From CAYFLR01 sp964343805 (GTDB lineage Bacteria; Bdellovibrionota_B; Oligoflexia; CAYFLR01), in contig CAYFLR010000123.1 of the NCBI GenBank assembly GCA_964343805.1, positions 1 to 5,992 of the forward strand: 5,992 nucleotides of DNA. Direction: 5' to 3'. Shown here in pieces: positions 1-5,992 of the stretch (its first letter is position 1; each line of letters begins with the position of its first letter). A program made the position numbers and the translations under genes. The notes beneath the pieces were generated by a model that was not told the DNA's origin, did not search any database, and saw nothing but the letters and a program-made list of their open reading frames with translations.

Positions 1-553
<553 letters not shown>

Positions 554-636
554 CTACAAAAGCGACTTTACTTAGGTGACTACTTAGCTGGTCGAGGTAA
601 GGAAGAACAAAGAATCTTTTTTATCTAGATCAGTTT
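554..636 (+). other. 23S-5S internal transcribed spacer
   Basis: This 83-nt spacer joins the 23S 3' end to the 5S gene. It contains no tRNA and no open frame of note. It presumably carries part of the processing stems that release the two rRNAs, but the 5' partner of the 23S stem is outside the window, so this cannot be checked here. Confidence 0.75.
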
Positions 637-754
637 TGGTTGTGTTGATAGCGGAGAGGCCACACCTGATTCCATACCGAACTCAGCAGTTAAGCTCTTT
701 GGCGGCGATGGTACTGCACAGGCGACTGTGTGGGAGAGTAGCTAAATGCAACCT
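637..754 (+). rRNA. rrf: 5S ribosomal RNA
   Basis: The gene shows the canonical 5S blocks: GATAGCGGAGAGGCCACACC, then CATACCGAACTCAG, then GTTAAGCTCTTTGGCGGCGATGG, then GTGGGAGAGTAG near the 3' end. The ends are set by helix I, in which GGTTG (638-642) pairs with CAACC (749-753), extended by two G-U wobbles and two U-A pairs. The length of about 118 nt is normal. It is the last gene of the rRNA operon and is followed directly by an intrinsic terminator. No lesion is visible, in contrast to the 23S copy upstream. The exact ends may differ by 1-2 nt. Confidence 0.95.
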
Positions 755-761
755 TAAATTT

Positions 762-799
762 AAAAAAACCACCCTTTACCTGAAGGGTGGTTTTTTTTT
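762..799 (+). terminator. Rho-independent terminator of the rRNA operon
   Basis: The stem CCACCCTT (769-776) pairs perfectly with AAGGGTGG (783-790) around the loop TACCTG. It is followed by nine T (791-799). The preceding A-run (762-768) can extend the stem with the T-run, so the element could also terminate leftward transcription. It closes the rRNA operon 8 nt after the 5S gene. Confidence 0.95.
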
Positions 800-864
800 G
801 CCTAAAATCCTGTTTTTTAACACCCTAGAGTTCCCTACCTAATATCCATCAAAGAATAATCAAA

Positions 865-893
865 TTGACATTAAGTGACCAAATCCATAAAAT
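865..893 (+). promoter_or_regulatory. Predicted sigma-70-type promoter of the prkA operon
   Basis: A perfect -35 hexamer TTGACA (865-870) is separated by exactly 17 nt from TAAAAT (888-893), which matches the -10 consensus at 5 of 6 positions. Transcription would start near 900, giving a leader of about 50 nt before the prkA ATG at 949. The element lies in the 149-nt gap between the rRNA terminator and prkA, so it most likely drives the prkA-yeaH-spoVR operon. I see no sigma-54 (GG-N10-GC) element in the gap. The lineage's own sigma preferences are not known from this sequence. Confidence 0.75.
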
Positions 894-948
894 TTCATAA
901 GGGTAAGAATCTGAAAATCAAAATTTTTTCAAAGGTATAGGTGTTAGG

Positions 949-3000
949 ATGGCAACAGGAAAAATATATGACCTATTTAAAAACTATCGTGAAGATTCTG
1001 GTTTTGAAAAGCTCCATTGGGAAGGTTCCTTTGAAGAGTACATCTCGATGGTGCAGAAAACACCTCAAATAGCGCGCTCAGCATTTCAACGTCTTTATGA
1101 CATGGTGCTTGAAAGTGGTTTTGAGGAGTACACTGAATACCGGAAAAAAATTACACATTATAAATTCTTTGAAGATAAAGCCAACAATGGTAAAGACGCA
1201 ATCTTTGGAATGGATATCCATTTACAAAAGCTCTTAAATATCTTTAAAGCAGCGGCACAAGGATATGGTCCAGAAAAACGTGTCATACTACTTCATGGTC
1301 CTGTAGGAAGTTCAAAAAGTACTATTGCTCGTCAATTGAAAAAAGGTCTTGAGCGTTATTCTTTAACTGATGAAGGAGCTCTCTACTCCTATAAATGGGT
1401 TGGACTAGCTGATATTTTAGACATGGAAGATGAATTTGTCAGCCCCATGCATGAGGAGCCTTTATTACTGATTCCTGATGGTAAAAGAGCTGAAGCTCTC
1501 CATCTCATTAACAAAGGTCAATCTGAAATTAACCGTATTCGACTCGAAGGTGAGCTTTGTCCTCCTTGTCGTTATATTTTTGATAAATTACTTAAACACT
1601 ATGATGGTGACTGGTATAAAGTTATTGAGCACGTAAGAGTTTATCGCTTAATTCTATCTGAAAAAGACAGAGTCGGAATTGGTACTTTCCAACCAAAAGA
1701 TGAGAAAAACCAAGATTCAACAGAGCTTTCCGGCGATGTAAACTACCGTAAAATTGCCCAATACGGATCTGATTCGGATCCACGGGCTTTTAACTTTGAT
1801 GGCGAATTCAATATCGCCAATAGAGGTATTATTGAATTTGTAGAGGTTCTTAAGCTAGATGTGGCTTTCCTCTATGACCTATTAGGTGCATCACAAGAGC
1901 ATATGATTAAGCCGAAAAAATTTGCTCAAACTCATATTGATGAGATCATTTTAGGTCATACTAACGAGCCTGAATTTAAGAAATTACAAAACAACGAATT
2001 TATGGAAGCTCTTCGTGACAGAACCATGAAGGTGGATGTTCCTTACATCACTAAAATGTCCGAAGAGGTCAAAATCTATAAAAAAGATTTTAATGAAAAC
2101 ACTGTGAAGAATATCCATATTGCTCCTCACACTGTAGAAATGGCATCCATGTGGGCGGTTCTTACTCGACTAGAAGAGCCTAAAAAATCAAATCTTTCTA
2201 TTGTCCAAAAAGCGAAACTTTATGATGGAAAAACTCTTCCCGGTTTCACTGAAGACAATATTAAAGAACTTCGTAAAGAAACGAAGAGAGAAGGTCTGGA
2301 AGGTATTTCTCCTCGTTTTATTCAGGATCGAATTTCTAACACTTTAGTGGAGAATAGAGCAGAAGGCTGTATTAACCCATTTATGGTGATGAATGAAATT
2401 GATGGTGGGATTAAAAACCACTCCTTAGTTAATAATGAAGAGGTCCTTAAGCGTTATCGTGAACTCTTAGACATTGTTAAAAAAGAGTATGAAGACATTG
2501 CCAAAAATGAAGTGCAAAGAGCTATTACAGCTGATGATGAAGCGATTTCAAAACTTTGCGCTAACTACATTGACAATGTAAAAGCTTACACTCAAAAAGA
2601 GAGAGTAAAAAATAAGTATACAGGACAAGATGAAGAGCCAGATGAGCGTCTCATGCGTTCTATTGAAGAAAAAGTTGAAATTCCAGACAGTCGTAAAGAT
2701 GATTTCCGTAGAGAAATTATGAACTACATTGGAGCTCTCGCGATTGAAGGTAAAATCTTTGATTATCGCACCAATGAGCGTTTACACAAAGCATTGGAAT
2801 TAAAACTTTTTGAAGACCAAAAAGACTCCATTAAGCTCACAACCTTAGTTTCCAACGTTGTTGATAAGGATTCTCAAGAAAAAATTGACGTTGTCAAAGA
2901 ACGTTTAATTAAAAACTATGGATATTGCGATATTTGTGCCACAGACGTATTAAATTATGTTGCCAGCATTTTCGCTCGTGGTGATATTAAGAAAACCTAA
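949..3000 (+). CDS. prkA: PrkA family AAA+ serine protein kinase (YeaG-like)
   Basis: A 683-residue cytoplasmic protein, somewhat longer than Bacillus PrkA and E. coli YeaG (about 630-645 from memory). The N-terminal PrkA AAA domain carries a Walker A loop GPVGSSKST at 117-125. The family signature block GIGTFQPKDEKNQDSTEL covers 244-260, followed by NYRKIAQYGSDSDPRAFNF (265-283), LGHTNEP (335-341) and the ALRDRT stretch (354-359). The PrkA C-terminal kinase-like domain fills roughly 380-683. A CPPC pair sits at 204-207. No signal peptide or membrane segment is seen. The ATG at 949 is preceded by AGGTG (939-943) with a 5-nt gap. Family knowledge: PrkA was described as a serine kinase, and an ATP-dependent protease activity has also been proposed for the Bacillus protein. 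It acts in starvation, and in sporulation where that exists. Here it heads the operon with yeaH and spoVR. The family call is very secure; the substrate is unknown. Confidence 0.97.
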   Translation: MATGKIYDLFKNYREDSGFEKLHWEGSFEEYISMVQKTPQIARSAFQRLYDMVLESGFEEYTEYRKKITHYKFFEDKANNGKDAIFGMDIHLQKLLNIFKAAAQGYGPEKRVILLHGPVGSSKSTIARQLKKGLERYSLTDEGALYSYKWVGLADILDMEDEFVSPMHEEPLLLIPDGKRAEALHLINKGQSEINRIRLEGELCPPCRYIFDKLLKHYDGDWYKVIEHVRVYRLILSEKDRVGIGTFQPKDEKNQDSTELSGDVNYRKIAQYGSDSDPRAFNFDGEFNIANRGIIEFVEVLKLDVAFLYDLLGASQEHMIKPKKFAQTHIDEIILGHTNEPEFKKLQNNEFMEALRDRTMKVDVPYITKMSEEVKIYKKDFNENTVKNIHIAPHTVEMASMWAVLTRLEEPKKSNLSIVQKAKLYDGKTLPGFTEDNIKELRKETKREGLEGISPRFIQDRISNTLVENRAEGCINPFMVMNEIDGGIKNHSLVNNEEVLKRYRELLDIVKKEYEDIAKNEVQRAITADDEAISKLCANYIDNVKAYTQKERVKNKYTGQDEEPDERLMRSIEEKVEIPDSRKDDFRREIMNYIGALAIEGKIFDYRTNERLHKALELKLFEDQKDSIKLTTLVSNVVDKDSQEKIDVVKERLIKNYGYCDICATDVLNYVASIFARGDIKKT

Positions 3001-3006
3001 ACGACG

Positions 3007-3028
3007 ATGCTTTTATTATTAAAAGTAT
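3007..3028 (+). other. Small AT-rich hairpin between prkA and yeaH
   Basis: CTTTTA (3010-3015) and TAAAAG (3020-3025) form a perfect stem around the loop TTAT. Three further pairs (A-T, T-A, G-U) extend it to 9 bp. No T-run follows, so it is not a terminator. It could tune mRNA stability or the prkA:yeaH ratio, but it may be chance in AT-rich DNA. Confidence 0.35.
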
Positions 3029-3048
3029 GAAGTGAAACGGGTGTGTAC

Positions 3049-4146
3049 ATGCAGCGTGATCAAAATCGATTCAAAAAAATTGTGCGTGGTAAGGTGAAAC
3101 ACGAGCTACGCAAGTACATTTCTAGCGGTGAGCTAATAGGCCGTCAGGGGAAGAATGTTGTTAAAATTCCTCTTCCCCAGATGGATATACCCCGCTTTAA
3201 ATTTGGTCAAAATAAAGGTGGAGTAGGGCAAGGAGATGGTGAGGTTGGAGATGTCATAGGGCAAGAACCTCAACAAGGTGAAGGAAATGAAAAGGCTGGA
3301 AAAGATCCTGGTCAGCATGAAATTGAGGTGGATTTAACTCTGGAAGAACTTGCCGATATTTTAGGTGAGGAACTAGAGCTTCCCAATATCAAAGAGAAGA
3401 GTAAGAAGAAATTTGATACCAAACACTACAAATACACCGGTATCAATACAGTGGGAACAGAGTCTCTCCGTCATTTTAAGAAGACCTATCTTCAGGCTTT
3501 AAAAAGGCAAATCTCCATTGGTAACTATGATCCTGATAATCCCATCATAATCCCTCATCGCACTGATAAAAGATACCGTACTTTTAGAGAGGTGGTGACT
3601 CCTGAATCCTGTGCTGTGATTATCTATATTATGGATGTTTCGGGTTCTATGGGTGAAGAGCAAAAAGAGATTGTCCGCCTTGAATCTTTTTGGATCGACA
3701 TGTGGCTCCGAAAGCAATACAAAGGCTTGGAGAGACGCTACATCATCCATGATGCTGCTGCTAAAGAGGTGGATCAACATACCTTTTATCACACCCGAGA
3801 GAGTGGTGGAACGCTCATTTCTTCGGCTTACAAGTTATGTAATAAATTGATTCAAAATTACTATTCTCCTCTGGATTGGAATATTTATGTATTTCAATTT
3901 TCTGATGGTGATAACTGGTCCGGAAGCGATACCACAGACTGTATGAGAATGCTTGAAGGAGATCTGTTTCCTGTGGTGAATATGTTTGCTTATGGCCAAG
4001 TGGAAAGTCGTTATGGAAGTGGTCAATTTATGAAAGATCTAGAGAAGCATTTTGGAACGGAACATGACAAGCTGCTCACTTCTCAAATTAAAGACAAAGA
4101 TGCCATTATGGGGTCCATTAAAGACTTCTTGGGAAAAGGAAAATAA
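3049..4146 (+). CDS. yeaH: YeaH/YhbH family (DUF444) protein with VWA-like domain
   Basis: A 365-residue soluble protein of the DUF444 family, the constant genomic partner of PrkA. Order, numbered from the ATG at 3049: a basic N-terminal segment of the family type (RFKKIVRGKVKHELRKYIS, about 7-25); a Gly/Gln/Glu-rich linker (about 53-90); an acidic helix LEELADILGEELELP; then a von Willebrand A-like fold. Its metal site (MIDAS) is visible as DVSGS at 196-200, the Thr in SGGTLISSA at 255, and Asp286 in FSDGD. All three MIDAS loops are therefore intact. Start choice: GTG at 3043 is also in frame, but ATG at 3049 has GGG (3039-3041) 7 nt upstream and removes only two residues. The gene lies 48 nt after prkA and 2 nt before spoVR, so it is co-transcribed. 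It probably acts as a metal-dependent adaptor for the PrkA ATPase, by analogy with other VWA-AAA+ pairs; this is inference. In Bacillus the homologue is YhbH. Confidence 0.95.
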   Translation: MQRDQNRFKKIVRGKVKHELRKYISSGELIGRQGKNVVKIPLPQMDIPRFKFGQNKGGVGQGDGEVGDVIGQEPQQGEGNEKAGKDPGQHEIEVDLTLEELADILGEELELPNIKEKSKKKFDTKHYKYTGINTVGTESLRHFKKTYLQALKRQISIGNYDPDNPIIIPHRTDKRYRTFREVVTPESCAVIIYIMDVSGSMGEEQKEIVRLESFWIDMWLRKQYKGLERRYIIHDAAAKEVDQHTFYHTRESGGTLISSAYKLCNKLIQNYYSPLDWNIYVFQFSDGDNWSGSDTTDCMRMLEGDLFPVVNMFAYGQVESRYGSGQFMKDLEKHFGTEHDKLLTSQIKDKDAIMGSIKDFLGKGK

Positions 4147-4148
4147 TC

Positions 4149-4676
4149 ATGTCACTTACCCCAGAACTTGCTCAGATTAGGGATCAGGTAAAGGAAGTTG
4201 TTAAATCCTACGGCTTAGATACCTTTGAAATCATTTTTGAAATGATTGATGCTAAACAGATCAATGAAGTGGCTGCCTATGGAGGCTTTCCAGTTCGCTA
4301 TCCTCATTGGAAATGGGGTATGGCTTATGAGCGTTTAAGCAAAGGATATGAGTGGGGCTTGTCGAAAATCTATGAGATGGTCATCAATACAGATCCTTGC
4401 TATGCCTATCTTATGAGAGCTAACAATCATGTTGATCAAAAAACGGTAATTTCTCATGTGTATGCTCACTGTGATTTTTTCAAAAATAATTATTACTTTT
4501 CAGTCACCAATCGCAAAATGCTCGATCAAATGGCTAACCATGCCACACGAATCAGGCGATATATTGATATTTATGGAGAAGATAAGGTCGAAGCTTTTAT
4601 TGATACCTGTTTATCAGTAGAAAACTTGATTGATATTCATGCTCCCTATTTGCAGCCTTCTGAAGGGAACTGTTGA
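4149..4676 (+). CDS. spoVR: SpoVR family protein, N-terminal part of a frameshifted gene
   Basis: This 175-codon frame encodes the N-terminal third of SpoVR (YcgB in E. coli), a conserved cytoplasmic protein of unknown biochemical activity. It is needed for the spore cortex in Bacillus and linked to starvation elsewhere. Family blocks are clear: YGLDTFEIIFEMID (21-34), AAYGGFPVRYPHWKWGMAYE (42-61), INTDPCYAYLM (79-89), VISHVYAHCDFFKNNYYF (100-117) and CLSVENLIDIHAPY (154-167). The ATG follows the yeaH stop by 2 nt and has AAGGA (4136-4140) 8 nt upstream, so translation is probably coupled. The frame then hits three consecutive TGA codons (4674-4682), while family similarity continues in the +1 frame. 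Both frames together give about 498 residues, the normal SpoVR length. This is therefore one gene broken by a single-base shift, by mutation, sequencing error or, less likely, programmed frameshifting. Confidence 0.9.
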   Translation: MSLTPELAQIRDQVKEVVKSYGLDTFEIIFEMIDAKQINEVAAYGGFPVRYPHWKWGMAYERLSKGYEWGLSKIYEMVINTDPCYAYLMRANNHVDQKTVISHVYAHCDFFKNNYYFSVTNRKMLDQMANHATRIRRYIDIYGEDKVEAFIDTCLSVENLIDIHAPYLQPSEGNC

Positions 4677-5646
4677 TGATGAGAATAAAATTATTGATGG
4701 GGTAGAGTCTTCCAAGATTAAAAGTAAGAACTATATGGATCGCTATATCAATCCTCCGGAGCATTTAGCCAATGTAAAAGAGGACATGATTAAGAAACTG
4801 AGCGAATCAAAACAGTTTCCCGAAAACCCTGAGCGAGATATTCTTCAGTTTATTATTGATTATTCCAATTTAGAGGATTGGAAGAAAAATATTGTAAATA
4901 TTATTCGAGATGAAGCCTACTATTTTGCTCCTCAAGGCATGACTAAAATCATGAATGAGGGATGGGCGACTTATTGGCATTCTAAGATTATGACCAATCA
5001 TATCTTGAATGATTCTGAAATCATTGATTTTGCAGATGCTCATTCAGGAGTTTTAGCAACTGGTCCCGGTCAAATTAATCCATATAAGTTAGGGGTTGAG
5101 CTCTATAAATACATTGAAGAGCGTTGGGACAAAGGCCAGTTTGATTACCTGAACTGTGATGACTATGAAACCAAGATGAATTGGGATAAGAAACTGGATT
5201 TAGGTCGAAAGAAAATTTTCCAAGTTCGTAGTTTTTACAACGATATTACATTTATTGATGAGTTCATTGATGAAGAGTTTGCTCGCAGACAAAAGCTGTA
5301 TGAGTACGCTTTCGATCAAAGAACTGGCCAATATATGATTGTCAGTAAAGATTATAAAAAGATTAAAAACCAGCTACTCGACCAACTTACTAACTATGGT
5401 AATCCTATTATCGAAGTTGTTGATGGAAACTATAAAAACCGTAGCCAATTGCTGTTAAAGCATGAATTTATGGGGACTGAAATTCAATTGAATTATGCCC
5501 ATGAAGTGTTGAAAAACTTAGAAAGACTATGGACTCGTCCCGTTTCTCTATCCACAATTATCAGTGGAAAACCAGTTATTTACACCTCTGAAAATGGTAA
5601 AGTTACCGAAGAAACCCCAGAAAAAGCCGTCGAAGTTAAAAAATAA
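4639..5646 (+). CDS. spoVR: SpoVR family protein, C-terminal part of a frameshifted gene
   Basis: This is the remaining two-thirds of spoVR, in the +1 frame relative to the part beginning at 4149. The frame is open from 4630 (TTG) and its first ATG is 4639. Neither has a convincing ribosome-binding site, and residues before about 4666 (MLPICSLL) do not resemble SpoVR. Independent translation from here is doubtful, and the true junction is probably at 4665-4674. Recognisable blocks are FPENPERDILQFI (about 4816-4854), LEDWKKNI (4870-4893), then the hallmark NEGWATYWH (4954-4980), DFADAHSG (5026-5049), NPYKLG (5077-5094) and a family-like C-terminus with GKPVIYTSENGK. From NEGWATYWH onward the frame shows no further lesion and ends normally at TAA (5644-5646). 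The clean coding quality suggests a recent mutation or an assembly error rather than long decay. Confidence 0.88.
   Translation: MLPICSLLKGTVDDENKIIDGVESSKIKSKNYMDRYINPPEHLANVKEDMIKKLSESKQFPENPERDILQFIIDYSNLEDWKKNIVNIIRDEAYYFAPQGMTKIMNEGWATYWHSKIMTNHILNDSEIIDFADAHSGVLATGPGQINPYKLGVELYKYIEERWDKGQFDYLNCDDYETKMNWDKKLDLGRKKIFQVRSFYNDITFIDEFIDEEFARRQKLYEYAFDQRTGQYMIVSKDYKKIKNQLLDQLTNYGNPIIEVVDGNYKNRSQLLLKHEFMGTEIQLNYAHEVLKNLERLWTRPVSLSTIISGKPVIYTSENGKVTEETPEKAVEVKK
4659..4682 (+). other. Frameshift site in spoVR
   Basis: Frame 0 reads GAA GGG AAC TGT TGA TGA TGA, while the +1 frame continues GTT GAT GAT GAG into SpoVR. Removing one base, for example an A of GGGAAC (4665-4670), gives an unbroken SEGTVDDEN. 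An SD-like AAGGG lies one codon before the P-site TGT and its TGA, the geometry of the prfB +1 shift. However, a Cys tRNA re-pairs poorly on GTT, so this is not a good slippery site. The window in which any shift must occur is 4630-4673, because TGA at 4627-4629 closes the +1 frame upstream. Confidence 0.8.
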
Positions 5647-5647
5647 G

Positions 5648-5675
5648 TTGTAAATAAATTTTTTTATGCTACTAT
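5648..5675 (+). promoter_or_regulatory. Predicted promoter of tRNA-Pro
   Basis: TTGTAA (5648-5653) is followed after 16 nt by TACTAT (5670-5675). A TG one base upstream (5667-5668) makes an extended -10. A GC-containing stretch (CCGG) follows the -10, as is common at stable-RNA promoters, and the start would fall near 5682, about 11 nt before the tRNA. The hexamers are imperfect. No hairpin terminator separates spoVR from the tRNA, so read-through from the operon could also supply the tRNA. Confidence 0.5.
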
Positions 5676-5692
5676 CCGGTACTCTATTTAGT

Positions 5693-5770
5693 CGGGGTAT
5701 AGCGCAGCCTGGCTAGCGCACCTGCTTTGGGAGCAGGGGGTCGCAAGTTCAAATCTTGCTACCCCGACCA
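5693..5770 (+). tRNA. tRNA-Pro (anticodon TGG)
   Basis: A full cloverleaf can be drawn. The acceptor stem is CGGGGTA (5693-5699) with TACCCCG (5760-5766), followed by discriminator A5767 and an encoded CCA (5768-5770). The anticodon stem is CCTGC (5721-5725) with GCAGG (5733-5737), and the loop TTTGGGA places the anticodon TGG at 5728-5730. The T stem is GCAAG (5743-5747) with CTTGC (5755-5759), and the loop is TTCAAAT. The C1-G72 acceptor end is typical of bacterial tRNA-Pro. UGG reads CCA and CCG, and in many bacteria all CCN codons. An intrinsic terminator follows immediately. Confidence 0.97.
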
Positions 5771-5807
5771 AAAAAACCAGCTGAAAGGCTGGTTTTTTTT
5801 TGGTCGG
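5764..5807. repeat. Extended inverted repeat including the tRNA 3' end
   Basis: CCGACCA (5764-5770), the last seven bases of tRNA-Pro, is exactly mirrored by TGGTCGG (5801-5807) on the far side of the terminator. With the A-run/T-run and the CCAGC/GCTGG core, this gives a fold-back with arms of about 18 bp, apart from a 2-nt difference in run length (7 A against 9 T). Confidence 0.8.
5771..5801 (+). terminator. Rho-independent terminator after tRNA-Pro
   Basis: CCAGC (5777-5781) pairs with GCTGG (5788-5792), plus a T-G pair closing a GAAA tetraloop. It is flanked by six A (5771-5776) and nine T (5793-5801). The symmetry makes it usable from both strands, so it could also stop transcription from the convergent remnant on the - strand. 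The complementary arms extend further out into the tRNA 3' end (see the 5764-5807 repeat). Confidence 0.93.
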
Positions 5808-5953
5808 AAAAGCCAGAGAAGCATTCGTTGCAAGTTCACAAAGTCGGATTCTTTGACCACCTGGAATAGTCGAGTCTTATTATTTATCTTATTTAAGGAT
5901 AAAAGTTTTAGTTCCGGTAAAAGGCTAAATTGTGCTAGCTTCTTAAATGACAT
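5808..5953 (-). pseudogene. Degenerate N-terminal fragment of an ISL3-like transposase
   Basis: On the - strand, ATG (5953-5951) is preceded by a perfect AGGAGG (5964-5959) with a 5-nt gap. It encodes MSFKKLAQFSLLPELKLL, then a basic/polar stretch and RLFQVVKESDF. This resembles the start of ISL3-type transposases, in which a zinc-binding CxxC follows shortly after. In the frame as read there is no CxxC. In a neighbouring frame, 7 nt after the Phe codon, the DNA reads Cys-Asn-Glu-Cys (5832-5821), so a one-base insertion at about 5833-5839 explains the break. Resemblance stops near 5808. The open frame runs on through the tRNA terminator and ends at TAG (5761-5759) inside tRNA-Pro, which is not credible coding. 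The rest of the transposase (several hundred residues) is missing. The family call rests on remembered resemblance only. An unrelated small gene is the alternative. Confidence 0.5.
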
Positions 5954-5958
5954 AGGTT

Positions 5959-5964
5959 CCTCCT
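5959..5964 (-). promoter_or_regulatory. Strong ribosome-binding site of the transposase remnant
   Basis: CCTCCT on the + strand reads AGGAGG on the - strand, a perfect Shine-Dalgarno core 5 nt before the ATG at 5953. It fixes the start there rather than at 5989, where an in-frame ATG would add 12 residues (MLPHKNSLQEEP) lying upstream of and across this site. Confidence 0.75.
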
Positions 5965-5992
5965 GTAGGCTATTTTTGTGTGGTAACAAAAT

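Noticed and set aside
636..842. Open frame of 68 codons on the + strand
   Set aside because: It runs through the 5S rRNA and the rRNA terminator; the frame is incidental.
3043..3048. GTG start for yeaH two codons upstream of ATG 3049
   Set aside because: The only nearby SD-like element (GGG 3039-3041) is too close to the GTG but well placed for ATG 3049. The difference is trivial and either is possible.
3133..3318. Small open frame on the - strand
   Set aside because: It is antisense to yeaH, with no ribosome-binding site and no recognisable product.
3499..4026. Two - strand open frames (3499-3792, 3835-4026) and one + strand frame (3635-3850)
   Set aside because: They lie wholly inside the VWA-like part of yeaH, whose frame carries clear family motifs; these are shadows.
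4676..4681. ATG codons overlapping the triple TGA as a coupled restart for the second half of spoVR
   Set aside because: Both ATGs (4676 and 4679) are in a different frame from the SpoVR C-terminal part.
5759..5989. Full - strand open frame of 76 codons as a real gene
   Set aside because: Its C-terminal part is encoded by the terminator and the tRNA, and its N-terminal extension overlaps a perfect ribosome-binding site for the ATG at 5953.

Overview
The window reads as a chromosomal segment of a low-GC Gram-negative bacterium. The rRNA and protein sequences suggest a Bdellovibrionota/Bacteriovorax-like lineage. This placement is by resemblance recalled from memory and is only moderately secure; no search was possible.

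Layout, all on the + strand unless stated. (1) Bases 1-553 are the 3' part of a 23S rRNA gene. They are followed by an 83-nt spacer, a 5S rRNA (637-754) and a strong intrinsic terminator (762-799), which together form the end of an rRNA operon. (2) A near-consensus sigma-70-type promoter (865-893) precedes a three-gene cluster: prkA (949-3000), a YeaH/YhbH (DUF444) VWA-like gene (3049-4146) and spoVR (4149-5646). This is the widely conserved PrkA-YeaH-SpoVR (YeaG-YeaH-YcgB) stress/stationary-phase module. The spoVR reading frame is broken by a one-base shift near 4665-4674. (3) No hairpin terminator follows spoVR. A tRNA-Pro(TGG) gene (5693-5770) with its own likely promoter comes next and ends in an intrinsic terminator (5771-5801). 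(4) On the - strand, converging on that terminator, lies the start of a degenerate ISL3-like transposase gene with a perfect ribosome-binding site (5808-5953).

The three operon proteins are expected to work together. PrkA is a AAA+/kinase-like ATPase, YeaH is its VWA-type partner, and SpoVR is the third conserved member. The module is associated with nutrient starvation and, in sporulators, with sporulation.

The most unusual observation is in the rRNA. The 23S gene lacks about 105 nt relative to the bacterial consensus. The missing stretch, roughly E. coli 2498-2602, contains most of the peptidyl-transferase ring and the A-loop, and the flanks are joined at a 2-nt CA microhomology. A second lesion, a C-C mismatch in helix 89, lies just upstream. 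Either this rRNA copy is a non-functional pseudogene or the assembly is faulty here. With the spoVR frameshift and the IS remnant, the window shows several lesions that raw reads should test. I found no CRISPR array and no convincing new defence or biosynthetic system.
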